Below, one piece after another: positions 46,037 to 54,319 of a stretch of 64,000 bases of DNA. A model generated the notes under the pieces. That model worked only from the letters and a program-made list of their open reading frames with translations. It was not told the origin of the DNA and searched no databases. The stretch is from Arsukibacterium sp. UBA5043 (lineage in GTDB: Bacteria; Pseudomonadota; Gammaproteobacteria; Enterobacterales; Alteromonadaceae): contig DIBV01000001.1 of NCBI GenBank assembly GCA_002415085.1, positions 62,001-126,000 on the forward strand, in the 5' to 3' direction. The number at the start of each line of letters is the position of its first letter. Positions within the stretch are counted from its first letter, which is position 1. Position numbers and translations under genes: made by a program.

Positions 46037-46073
46037 TTCTGTGCGACTAATGCAAGCATTAAATCGCACAGAA
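46037..46073. repeat. Long inverted repeat between yrbG and tricorn-like gene
   Basis: TTCTGTGCGA (46037-46046) pairs perfectly with TCGCACAGAA (46064-46073). Inside, TAATGC (46048-46053) pairs with GCATTA (46056-46061) around an AA loop. The result is a 16-bp stem with one small bulge. T-runs follow only on the plus strand, where no gene ends, so a simple terminator role for yrbG (minus strand) is doubtful; it may be a processing site, a protein-binding palindrome or a REP-like element. Confidence 0.85.
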
Positions 46074-46088
46074 TTTTGTGACCGGGGA

Positions 46089-47054
46089 TCAGAATGCCGT
46101 CGTGATTAAATAGCCGGTGTAGCCAAAAAATACCGCCAGCAATAAAGCGCCTTCCAGCCGGTTAATCCGGCCTGCTTTTTTAATGCCGATACCAAGTACC
46201 AGCAATGCCACAGTTAAACCAAACATCAGGGTGTAATCACGGGTTAGCACTACTGGATCAACTGCCATGGGCTCGATTAATGCAGCAATGCCAACCACGG
46301 CTAAGGTATTGAACAAGTTAGAACCGATAATATTGCCAAGGGCGATATCGTGCTCGCCTTTTTTAATTGCCATTAACGACGAGGCCAGTTCCGGTAACGA
46401 AGTACCAACAGCCACCACAGTCAGGCCGATCACTAAATCACTCACCCCCAGGCCTTGTGCAATATACACGGCGCCATACACCAAAAAGCGTGAAGCAATA
46501 ATCAGTAGCACCAGACCCAGCACCAGCCATATTAACGCCTGCTTTAAGGTCATGGTGTTGTTATTAATTTCGGTATTAACATCTGCTGCCATGGCATCCT
46601 GGGGGTTGCGCATGCCTTGCCAGACTGACCAGGCCATGACGAACGCAAACACCGCCAGTAAACACCAGGCGTCTAACCGGCTTAATTGATGGTCAAACAT
46701 TTGCCAGCCGGCAAACAGGGTAATGGCCAAAAGCAGAGGCAGTTCTTTTTTCAGCACCTGGGAGTGCACATTTATCGGGCTTATCAGCGCAACTAAACCA
46801 ATTATCAGCGCGATATTGGTAATATTAGAGCCATAGGCATTACCGAGCGCCAGGGCAGGGTTGCCATCGGCGGCGGCCATAGCCGACACCACCATTTCCG
46901 GTGCCGAAGTACCAAAACCGACCACCAGCATGCCAATTAATAACGGTGGCATGCCACCAAAGCGAGCCGTAGCTGCGGCACCATCAACAAACCGATCTGC
47001 ACTCCAGACTAATAACGCCAGGCCGGAAATTAACGCTAACACTGCAAGTAACAT
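46089..47054 (-). CDS. yrbG: YrbG-type calcium/sodium antiporter
   Basis: Start at ATG 47054 with GGAA upstream (321 residues; E. coli YrbG 325), in preference to the longer frame from 47090. The two alpha-repeat signatures are both present: VVGFGTSAPEMVVSAMAAADGNPALALGNAYGSNITNIALI and VVAVGTSLPELASSLMAIKKGEHDIALGNIIGSNLFNTLAV. The G-T-S-x-P-E motifs hold the ion-coordinating Glu residues. About ten helices, inner membrane. It exchanges cations (Ca2+/Na+ class); physiological role in E. coli is unclear. Divergent from the YghX-like hydrolase. Confidence 0.94.
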   Translation of the reverse strand: MLLAVLALISGLALLVWSADRFVDGAAATARFGGMPPLLIGMLVVGFGTSAPEMVVSAMAAADGNPALALGNAYGSNITNIALIIGLVALISPINVHSQVLKKELPLLLAITLFAGWQMFDHQLSRLDAWCLLAVFAFVMAWSVWQGMRNPQDAMAADVNTEINNNTMTLKQALIWLVLGLVLLIIASRFLVYGAVYIAQGLGVSDLVIGLTVVAVGTSLPELASSLMAIKKGEHDIALGNIIGSNLFNTLAVVGIAALIEPMAVDPVVLTRDYTLMFGLTVALLVLGIGIKKAGRINRLEGALLLAVFFGYTGYLITTAF

Positions 47055-47234
47055 AAGGTTTTCCACGTTGCTAATAATGTTGCATAGCATATCAGTTGCA
47101 ACGCTATTTTCCAGTTAGCGCAGGGAGCCGGCAGCAAATATTTTTCAGCTGTTATACTAAACTTTACAGCACAACTGAACGTAGCCACAGAATGACGTAG
47201 TTGCTCAGCAGAACGGTTAATCAGGAAAATAACA

Positions 47235-48134
47235 ATGAATAAGAATAACAAAGTAGTATCCGGAGCGATCCCGCCTAAGGCGTATGAGTTGTATGACAAA
47301 TATGCCCATGGCATGTTAAATCGGCGGGATTTTCTATCGGCTATTGGCTCTCTGGCAATTGGCACTGTGACCGCAGCAAGTATTCTTGGCGGCTTGTTGC
47401 CAAACTACGCGCTGGCTGAACAAGTGTCGTTTAATGATCCTGATATCATGGCAACGTATCAGACGTTTCCTTCGCCAGAGGGGCATGGTGAAGGGCGGGG
47501 TTATCTGGTTACCCCTGCCAAAGCTGAAGCTAAGCTGCCAACAGTGCTGGTTATTCATGAGAACAGAGGCTTAAACCCTTATATCAAAGATGTTGCCCGT
47601 CGTTTAGCCAAAGCCGGCTTTATTGCTTTTGCCCCCGATGCACTGTGGCCATTGGGTGGCTATCCGGGTAATGACGATGAGGGCCGGCAAATGCAGCGCA
47701 GTATGGACGGTCAAAAAATTATAGCAGATTTAAAAGCGGCAGCGCAGTGGCTGAATAAGCTTGATGGCGGCAGCGGTAAGCTGGGTGTGGTTGGTTTTTG
47801 CTTTGGTGGTGCCATGACTGGCTTACTGGCCGCAGAGTTGCCAGATATTGTCGATGCCGGTGTACCGTTTTATGGCTCGCCACCATCTGCCGATAAAATA
47901 GCCGATATTAAAGCCCCATTACTGGTGCAGTTAGGTGAGCTCGATACCAGAGTAAATGCCATGTGGCCTGAGGCTGAAGCATTACTGCAGCAGCATAGTA
48001 AAACATTTACCGTACACCGCTATCCAGAGTCGCACCATGGCTTTCACAATGACTCTACCGCACGCTACAACGAAGAAATGGCGGAGCTGGCCTGGCAACG
48101 CACTGTAGCCTTCTTTAAGCAACACCTGAGTTAA
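47235..48134 (+). CDS. Dienelactone hydrolase family protein with Tat signal (YghX-like)
   Basis: A 299-residue exported enzyme. A ~28-residue extension precedes the Tat motif NRRDFLSAIGS, followed by a hydrophobic segment ending YALAEQ. The catalytic domain has VIHENRGLNPYIKDVARRLA, the Cys nucleophile in GFCFGGAMTG, the Asp region LGELDTRVN and the His in PESHHGFHND: the Cys-Asp-His triad of dienelactone hydrolases. The layout matches E. coli YghX. Substrate unknown. A TATACT-like -10 lies about 85 bp upstream. Confidence 0.88.
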   Translation: MNKNNKVVSGAIPPKAYELYDKYAHGMLNRRDFLSAIGSLAIGTVTAASILGGLLPNYALAEQVSFNDPDIMATYQTFPSPEGHGEGRGYLVTPAKAEAKLPTVLVIHENRGLNPYIKDVARRLAKAGFIAFAPDALWPLGGYPGNDDEGRQMQRSMDGQKIIADLKAAAQWLNKLDGGSGKLGVVGFCFGGAMTGLLAAELPDIVDAGVPFYGSPPSADKIADIKAPLLVQLGELDTRVNAMWPEAEALLQQHSKTFTVHRYPESHHGFHNDSTARYNEEMAELAWQRTVAFFKQHLS

Positions 48135-48151
48135 CACGCTCTGCCAGTAAT

Positions 48152-48190
48152 CCTTTAAACAGCCAGCTTGTCGCTTAAAGGCAGGCTGGC
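48152..48190. repeat. Two interleaved inverted repeats in convergent gap
   Basis: CCTTTAA (48152-48158) pairs with TTAAAGG (48175-48181), while GCCAGC (48162-48167) pairs with GCTGGC (48185-48190). The arms are interleaved, so the RNA could switch between two hairpins or form a pseudoknot. There is no T-run. It lies between the hydrolase stop and the DksA-type gene's stop. Confidence 0.7.
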
Positions 48191-48191
48191 G

Positions 48192-48509
48192 CTACACGGG
48201 TGTATTGGCGCAGCTGATACACAAGGTGGTGAAGGGCACGGCATTTAATCGTTCCAGTCCAATAGCCTCGCCACAATGGCTACAATTTAAGTACTCTCCA
48301 TGCTCCATTCGTTGCAGTGCAATATCAATTTGCTTTAATTCTTCGGCAGCATTACGTTCCAGACTGCTTAGTATCTGTTCGCTTTCTCGCTCAGCGGCTT
48401 GTTCGGCAGAATCAGCACTTCGCAGAAAATCGTGATGGTTAGCAGACAATTGACGTTCTAACTGCATTTTGTGAACTAATAATTTATGTTTTAACTGTTG
48501 TATCTGCAT
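48192..48509 (-). CDS. DksA/TraR C4-type zinc finger protein
   Basis: Start at ATG 48509 with AGGGGG upstream; the frame is open 11 codons further. The 105-residue product has an N-terminal helical region (LKHKLLVHKMQLERQLSANHHDF, likely coiled coil) and a C-terminal zinc finger CSHCGEAIGLERLNAVPFTTLCISC (CX2C-X17-CX2C). It resembles YbiI/DksA-like proteins that insert into the RNA polymerase secondary channel; it lacks the DxxDxA tip of DksA, so regulation of rRNA promoters is not assured. Confidence 0.88.
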   Translation of the reverse strand: MQIQQLKHKLLVHKMQLERQLSANHHDFLRSADSAEQAAERESEQILSSLERNAAEELKQIDIALQRMEHGEYLNCSHCGEAIGLERLNAVPFTTLCISCANTPV

Positions 48510-48575
48510 GATGAACCCCCTTTTTACCCTCAGTCTAAGCATAGCCTGCTTTTAAGGTTAAGGGGTTGATCTGTC

Positions 48576-50378
48576 TCATGTCTGCTGTTGTTGCTGTAAT
48601 TGCCACATCCGGGCGTATTCGCCCTCGCCGGCAATTAACTGCTGATGGTTGCCTTGCTCGGCCACGATGCCGTTTTTTAACACTATGATGTTATCGGCGT
48701 CGGTAATGGTAGACAGGCGGTGGGCAATGACCAGGCTGGTATGGTTACGCGCGACTTCGCGCATGGCTTGCAAAATAGCTTGTTCAGCGCTGGAATCCAG
48801 GGCTGAGGTGGCTTCATCGAAAACCAGGATCGGTGATTTTTTTAAAATGGCACGGGCAATGGCTATCCGCTGTTTTTCGCCGCCAGAGACTTTTAAACCG
48901 CGCTCACCCACGATGGTCGCATCACCTTGTGGCAAGCTGGCGATAAATTTACGCAAATGTGCCAGCTCGATGGCCTGATCAACCTCTGAGCCACAGGCAT
49001 CCGGGTTGCCATATTGAATATTATCGCGGATGCTGCTGTTAAACAGCACCGTATCTTGTGGCACGATGGCGATTGCCCGGCGTAAGCTGTCCAGTGTTGC
49101 GGTGCTGATATCCTGGCCATCAATCTTGATCTGGCCGCCGCTCACCTGATAAAAACGATACAGCAGGCGGGAGAGGGTGCTTTTACCGGCACCACTGGCA
49201 CCCACAATAGCCACTTTACTGCCTGGCGGCACAGTAAAGCTTAAACCTTGCAATATCGCGCGGTTAGCCTGATAAGCAAATTGGACATTTTCAAAGCTTA
49301 TCGCGCCTTTGCTAACGGTAATAGGCTTAGCATCGCGGGTGTCAGCAATGATGGGTTTGCGGCCAAGCAGTCCCAGCATATTCTCCAGATCAGTCAGGGC
49401 CCGGCGAATTTCCCGGTAAACAAAACCTAAGAAATTCAGCGGCAGAAACAGCTGGATCATGTAAGCATTGACCATTACTAATTCGCCAAGGCTGATATTA
49501 CCCTGCATTACTTCTGCTGCAGCCAGCCACATCAGGCTGGTTATGGCAGCAGCAATAATTAATGCCTGGCCAGAATTAAGTGCCAGCAAGCTTAAGCGGT
49601 TTTTCAGCCGTGCCTGCTCCCAGCTCGCCAGAAAACCATCATAAATTTTTGCTTCATAGGCTTCATTATTAAAGTATTTTACGGTTTCATAGTTTAAAAG
49701 GCTGTCAACTGCCCGGCTGTTAGTGGTGTTGTCGGCCTGATTGGCTTCACGGATAAACTTATTGCGCCACTCGGTAACAGATACAGTAAAAAAGATATAT
49801 AACGCCACGGCAACAACGGTAATTACGGCGTACAGGGGGGAGAACAGCAGGCTGAAAATAACGGCTACTGCCAGTATTTCAAACAGAGTTGGCACGATAT
49901 TAAACATTAAAAAACGCATTAAAAAGCTCAGGCCATTGCTACCTCGCTCTATATCGCGACTGACTCCACCGGTTTGCCGGTCGAGATGAAACGCCAGCTC
50001 GAGACTATGCAGATGCTTAAATACTTTCAGACCAATCTGGCGCATAGCGTGTTCAGTAACCCGGCCAAACAGGGCATCACGCAGCTCGCCAAAAAATACC
50101 GTGGCAAACCGTAAGCCACCGTATAATAGCAGTAACGAGACGGGCAGCAGCACTACATTGCTGACATTGGGGTCCAGCGCGTCAATAACTTCTTTTAATG
50201 CCCAGGGCATGATTAAGGTGGCAGCTTTAGCGGTGATAAGTGCCAGGATAGCCAGAAATACCCGGCCTTTAAATGCCATTAAGTAGGGCCAGAGCGTCGC
50301 GACGGTCTGGCCCAGCTGCAGTGCCTCAGGACGTTTTTGCGGCTCTGGTTGTTTGGCTGTACTTCGCATCCCGCGCAT
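48576..50378 (-). CDS. Atm1-type ABC exporter
   Basis: A 600-residue fused half-transporter. Six membrane helices (about residues 35-320) include HSLELAFHLDRQTGGVSRDIERGSNGLSFL, the segment typical of Atm1/ABCB7/HMT1 proteins that lines the glutathione site. The ATPase has Walker A GASGAGKST, Q-loop VPQDTV, signature VSGGEKQR, Walker B PILVFDEATSALD and IAHRLST. Bacterial Atm1 homologues export glutathione conjugates and heavy metals. Forms a homodimer in the inner membrane. It appears to be a single gene, 33 bp from the ppnP stop codon on the same strand. Confidence 0.92.
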   Translation of the reverse strand: MRGMRSTAKQPEPQKRPEALQLGQTVATLWPYLMAFKGRVFLAILALITAKAATLIMPWALKEVIDALDPNVSNVVLLPVSLLLLYGGLRFATVFFGELRDALFGRVTEHAMRQIGLKVFKHLHSLELAFHLDRQTGGVSRDIERGSNGLSFLMRFLMFNIVPTLFEILAVAVIFSLLFSPLYAVITVVAVALYIFFTVSVTEWRNKFIREANQADNTTNSRAVDSLLNYETVKYFNNEAYEAKIYDGFLASWEQARLKNRLSLLALNSGQALIIAAAITSLMWLAAAEVMQGNISLGELVMVNAYMIQLFLPLNFLGFVYREIRRALTDLENMLGLLGRKPIIADTRDAKPITVSKGAISFENVQFAYQANRAILQGLSFTVPPGSKVAIVGASGAGKSTLSRLLYRFYQVSGGQIKIDGQDISTATLDSLRRAIAIVPQDTVLFNSSIRDNIQYGNPDACGSEVDQAIELAHLRKFIASLPQGDATIVGERGLKVSGGEKQRIAIARAILKKSPILVFDEATSALDSSAEQAILQAMREVARNHTSLVIAHRLSTITDADNIIVLKNGIVAEQGNHQQLIAGEGEYARMWQLQQQQQT

Positions 50379-50410
50379 AGTGTACTCTGTTTATTTATGG
50401 CTGATTGTTA

Positions 50411-50692
50411 TTATGCATAAGTACACAGATAAGCGGTATCCTGGTTTACCTTTACCTGAAATTTAACATTAGCCGCAACGTTAAAATGCTGGCCGCTGTT
50501 AAAGGTTTGCCAGTCTGAAGCATCGGGCAGCAATACGGTTAAAGCCCCACTTATTACTGTCATCACTTCATGCTTACTGGTACCAAACTCATATTCGCCT
50601 GCAGCCATTACCCCAACCGTGGCTGGTAAGTGTTCGCCGGCAAAAGCGATCGAAGCCACTTTTCCATCAAAATACTGATTCACGTTAAACAT
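50411..50692 (-). CDS. ppnP: Pyrimidine/purine nucleoside phosphorylase PpnP
   Basis: A 93-residue cupin. Three nearby ATGs exist (50701, 50698, 50692); I choose 50692 because AAGGA is then nine bases upstream and the N-terminus [16 protein letters not shown] aligns with E. coli PpnP/YaiE (94 residues). Conserved cupin strands are [25 protein letters not shown] and [18 protein letters not shown]. Known reaction: phosphorolysis of several nucleosides to the free base and ribose-1-phosphate. It lies just upstream of the Atm1-type gene. Confidence 0.95.
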   Translation of the reverse strand: MFNVNQYFDGKVASIAFAGEHLPATVGVMAAGEYEFGTSKHEVMTVISGALTVLLPDASDWQTFNSGQHFNVAANVKFQVKVNQDTAYLCTYA

Positions 50693-50921
50693 TAACATCA
50701 TTCCTTATATTAAAAATACCCGCAAATTATCAGCGGTTGTCTGTCTGCAGCCCACCAGTAAACCTGAAATAACGTCAATTGTAAAATAAGAGGTATAGAT
50801 GTCTGAATGTTTTAATTAACTTTTTATGTAAAATATTTAGACAGTGTAATGTATGGCAATATATTGTTTCGGCACGATTAATTTAATGAAACTGCCATAA
50901 ATTGATCTTATAGTAAGCTGT

Positions 50922-50979
50922 CGATTGATAATCGGCTTGTGCGTTACGGACGCACATCTACGACACCAGGCTTGCTGGT
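50922..50979 (+). other. Structured leader upstream of the secreted nuclease gene
   Basis: Three hairpins follow each other: CGATT/AATCG (50922-50934), GTGCGT/ACGCAC (50939-50955) and ACCAG/CTGGT (50965-50979). The octamer TACGGACG recurs at 50945-50952 and 50979-50986. They occupy the 325-bp gap 50702-51026, about 50-100 bp before the nuclease start. A structured 5' UTR is plausible, but it matches no riboswitch class I know. The rest of the gap is AT-rich without an ORF. Confidence 0.4.
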
Positions 50980-51026
50980 ACGGACGGTTTTGCAGTACGT
51001 CATTTATTAAACAACATGGATTGCAA

Positions 51027-54000
51027 ATGATGAGAATAATAATATCCCTGCTCATGTTACTGGTACTGCTACCAGCATGGGCGCAACAACCTATTGCGTA
51101 CTGGTCGCAAAACTTCAACACTTTACCCTCTGGTGGCAATGGCTTTACACCAACATCTTTTCCGCAGGCAGCCGATGTCGGGGCCGGTGATCTGTTTTTA
51201 CAAAATTTTGACCAGACACTTGATGGTAACGGTGCATATAGCACAGTACAGGCTTTTGCTGGTTCAACCGTTAACGCGTTAAGTGGCTTTGCTGCCGGTC
51301 AGACCTTGTCGGTGCAAGGTGGAACAGGCAATAGTAATAATGGTGCTGAAATCATTATTCAGGTAGACACTACAGATTATCAGGACATTATGCTGAGCTG
51401 GGCGCAGCGCGGTACCTCTACCGGCTTTACCTCACGTCAGATCAGCTGGTCAGTTGATGGTGTTAACTATCAGTTTTTTGCAGAAGACAGCGGAGCGCTG
51501 GGTAGTGCGTTTCAAAGTCGACTTTATGATTTTTCTGCGCTGACCGAGCTTAATAATCAGGCTCAGGTATATTTTAAAATTACCCTCGATGGCGCCAGTT
51601 CGGCTTCAGGCAACAACCGTTTCGATAACCTGTTAGTGCAAGGTACTGCAGCAGCAGATGTTGGCCGGCTGACCGTTTACGATCGCAACTTTACCAGCAA
51701 TCCATTTGATGCTGGCTGGACTGAAGTGAGTGTCAATGGCACCGAAAGTTGGGACTGGAACGGCTCTTTTGGCAATGTAAGTTTTGCGCCCTTTATTGAC
51801 GGTGCTTGCCGCGTTAATGACAGTTGGTTAATTTCCCCGGCTTTTAATCTAAATGCTCAGACCGGCGAACGTTTAGCATTTGATATTGCACGCGGTTTTG
51901 CCGGCACTAATCCATTGGAGGTTTATTATTCAAGCTCTTACAACGGCAGTGGCGATATTAACCCCGCTGACTGGCTGTTGTTAACGACTATTACCAGCGA
52001 CGACTTCACCACCAATAACGTACCGGTAAGGTTTGATGGCTTTGAGCAGCTGGCGGATGCGACCGGTCAGGCTTACATCGCATTTCGTTATAATTTTGAC
52101 AGCGGTAATTGCAGTACCTGGCGGCTGGCCAATATAGAGATCACCGCTGAGGGTAATAACAATCTGGCAGAATTTGCCTGTGGTAACCCGGTTAACCGGA
52201 TCCATACCATTCAGGGAGCGGGCTTCCAGAGTCCGGTGCAGGGCGCGTACGTGCAGGTCGAGGCGGTGGTTACCGCCAGCTTCCAGGACACCAGCAATGG
52301 TGGTCTGGCAGGATTCTATCTGCAAGAGCTGAATGTCAATGCAGATATGGACCCACAAACCTCTGAAGGTATTTTTGTCTATGACAATGGCTTTGGTGTC
52401 AGTCTGACTCCGGGAGATTTAGTGCGGGTAGGCGGAACTGTAGCCGAATACTTTGAAGAAACCCAGCTAACCGATGTTACTGACGTCGCGATCTGTGCCA
52501 CCTTTCAGCTGGGCGGTGTAACACCGCAAAGCCTGAATTTACCGGTAAGCAGCTTTGCCCGGTTTGAAAGCACCGAAGGTATGTGGTTGAATACCGGGGC
52601 AGATTATACGGTGAGTGATGTATTTAACGCTGCACGTTTTGGTGAATATACCGTATCTAATGGCCGGCTGTTTACGCCGACTCAGGTAGTGAGTCCGGGT
52701 GAACAGGTAGCAGCGTTAATGGCGGCCAACCTAAGAAACAAAATTATCATTGATAACGGCCGTACTGGCATTTATCAATTGCCCTTTATCGCTGGTGCCG
52801 ATGGTGTTAGCGAGCTGTCAGCGTCTAATCCGTTACGCAATGGCTACCTGCTAAATGCAGGCTTTAGCGGCATTATGGGTTATTCGTTTGGTGCCTACCG
52901 TTTACGCTCGTTACAAGCGGGTGAGTTTAGCACCGGCGCGAATCCGAGGCTGGATCAACCTGCTACGCCAGCAGGTAATTTGCGGCTGGCAACCTACAAC
53001 GTTGAGAACCTGTTCAATACCTTGCAGACAGCGGACAATGTTTGTGGCCCTAATGCCCTGGAATGTCGTGGTGCCGCCACATTATCAGAGCAGAACCGGC
53101 AGCTGGCAAAAATTACCGAAACCTTGCTGGCGTTAAATGCTGATGTTGTAGCCCTGATTGAAATAGAAAACGATGCGGATGACGCCACCCTGGCTTTGTT
53201 AACATCAGCCCTGAATGAGCTGGATGTTAATGCAGACTGGGCTTATATTGCCACTGGCTTTTTAGGTACGGATGCGATTAAACCTGCGTTCATTTACCGC
53301 AGCAGCAGAGTAACCCCTCAGGGCGCCTTCGCGGTTTTAGATTCCAGTGTTGACCCTGATTTTGATACTTCACGTCAGCGTCCGGCGTTAGCCCAGACGT
53401 TTGTTGCTGCTAATATGAGCAAATTTACCGCAGTAGCCGTGCATCTGCGGGCAAAAGCATCTTGTCCTGCATCGTCGGATCCTAATGCTGATCAGGGTGA
53501 TGGTCAGGGTTGCTGGAATTTATGGCGTACGCTGTCAGCTAATGCACTTGCTAACTGGCTGGCAACGGATCCAACAGCGTCTGGTGATGAGGATTATCTG
53601 ATACTGGGTGATTTTAATGCTTACGCGATGGAAGATCCGTTAACCGCGTTAATTGCACAGGGCTATCAGAATCTGGCGATTGCGGCCAATGATGGTGACC
53701 CGGCAGTATATAGCTACACCTTTATGGGGGAGGCCGGTAGTCTGGATCACGCGTTTGCCAGCCCAGCCATGCAGGCTCAAGTCCTGACAGCCGCCGCCTG
53801 GCATATAAATGCGGATGAAGTTCGCGAATTTAATTACAGTGAGGCACCGTTACGAGCAGGTTTGCAGAAGCCTGCGAGCTTTTACAATGCCGATCCGTTC
53901 CGTTCGTCTGATCATGATCCGTTAGTCGTTGAGTTAAACTTAACCCCGGCGTTCCCACCCGTTATGATTAATCTGGAGCTAATCCGGGTTAACCGTGGCC

Positions 54001-54209
54001 GTTCTGGTGCGACCCTGGTGCAGCTGCGCTGGAACAGTGATGTGAGCCAGGCGCTGACCTTATATCGTGATGAAAATCCGGTGGCCACTTTAAGCCGGCC
54101 CGGTCGGTACAATGATCAATTCAAAAACCCTGAGATTAATAGTGCAACATACCGATTATGTCTGGATGCCACCGCGCAGTGCTCAGAGCCGTTGGTGGTA
54201 AATTTTTAA
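51027..54209 (+). CDS. ExeM/NucH-type secreted endonuclease
   Basis: I take ATG 51027 (or the adjacent 51030), which opens a signal peptide ending PAWAQQ; the frame is open 34 codons further. Of 1060 residues, the first ~380 hold two jelly-roll-like beta domains (choice-of-anchor J type, SWDWNGSFGNVSFAPF). An OB-fold-like segment follows around 385-500 (FACGNPVNRIHTIQGAG). The catalytic EEP domain spans about 635-970: ATYNVENLFN, VVALIEIENDADD, AVHLRAKASCP, ILGDFNAYAMEDP and SSDHDPLVVEL. The last ~80 residues look FN3-like. Related ExeM/NucH enzymes degrade extracellular DNA. The GlyGly-CTERM tail seen in some relatives is absent. Confidence 0.92.
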   Translation: MMRIIISLLMLLVLLPAWAQQPIAYWSQNFNTLPSGGNGFTPTSFPQAADVGAGDLFLQNFDQTLDGNGAYSTVQAFAGSTVNALSGFAAGQTLSVQGGTGNSNNGAEIIIQVDTTDYQDIMLSWAQRGTSTGFTSRQISWSVDGVNYQFFAEDSGALGSAFQSRLYDFSALTELNNQAQVYFKITLDGASSASGNNRFDNLLVQGTAAADVGRLTVYDRNFTSNPFDAGWTEVSVNGTESWDWNGSFGNVSFAPFIDGACRVNDSWLISPAFNLNAQTGERLAFDIARGFAGTNPLEVYYSSSYNGSGDINPADWLLLTTITSDDFTTNNVPVRFDGFEQLADATGQAYIAFRYNFDSGNCSTWRLANIEITAEGNNNLAEFACGNPVNRIHTIQGAGFQSPVQGAYVQVEAVVTASFQDTSNGGLAGFYLQELNVNADMDPQTSEGIFVYDNGFGVSLTPGDLVRVGGTVAEYFEETQLTDVTDVAICATFQLGGVTPQSLNLPVSSFARFESTEGMWLNTGADYTVSDVFNAARFGEYTVSNGRLFTPTQVVSPGEQVAALMAANLRNKIIIDNGRTGIYQLPFIAGADGVSELSASNPLRNGYLLNAGFSGIMGYSFGAYRLRSLQAGEFSTGANPRLDQPATPAGNLRLATYNVENLFNTLQTADNVCGPNALECRGAATLSEQNRQLAKITETLLALNADVVALIEIENDADDATLALLTSALNELDVNADWAYIATGFLGTDAIKPAFIYRSSRVTPQGAFAVLDSSVDPDFDTSRQRPALAQTFVAANMSKFTAVAVHLRAKASCPASSDPNADQGDGQGCWNLWRTLSANALANWLATDPTASGDEDYLILGDFNAYAMEDPLTALIAQGYQNLAIAANDGDPAVYSYTFMGEAGSLDHAFASPAMQAQVLTAAAWHINADEVREFNYSEAPLRAGLQKPASFYNADPFRSSDHDPLVVELNLTPAFPPVMINLELIRVNRGRSGATLVQLRWNSDVSQALTLYRDENPVATLSRPGRYNDQFKNPEINSATYRLCLDATAQCSEPLVVNF

Positions 54210-54214
54210 TGAAG

Positions 54215-54243
54215 CCTGGTGAGCATGCTGTAAGCTCACCAGG
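54215..54243 (+). other. Strong hairpin after exeM-like gene
   Basis: Ten-base perfect stem CCTGGTGAGC/GCTCACCAGG with a nine-base loop, five bases after the stop codon. No T-run follows, so it is probably a 3' stabilising structure placed before the true terminator at 54275. Confidence 0.8.
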
Positions 54244-54274
54244 TTGAGTGAACCACTGAGCGATTAACCATAAA

Positions 54275-54298
54275 AAAACCTGCCAATTGGCAGGTTTT
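54275..54298. terminator. Bidirectional rho-independent terminator
   Basis: Perfect palindrome AACCTGCC-AATT-GGCAGGTT flanked by A-run and T-run, between the nuclease gene and the convergent fadE. Confidence 0.92.
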
Positions 54299-54319
54299 CT
54301 TATGTTGTATCAGCTGGCG

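Noticed and set aside
46267-46689. 140-codon plus-strand ORF
   Set aside because: Antisense to yrbG; repeats in the antiporter helices explain the open frame.
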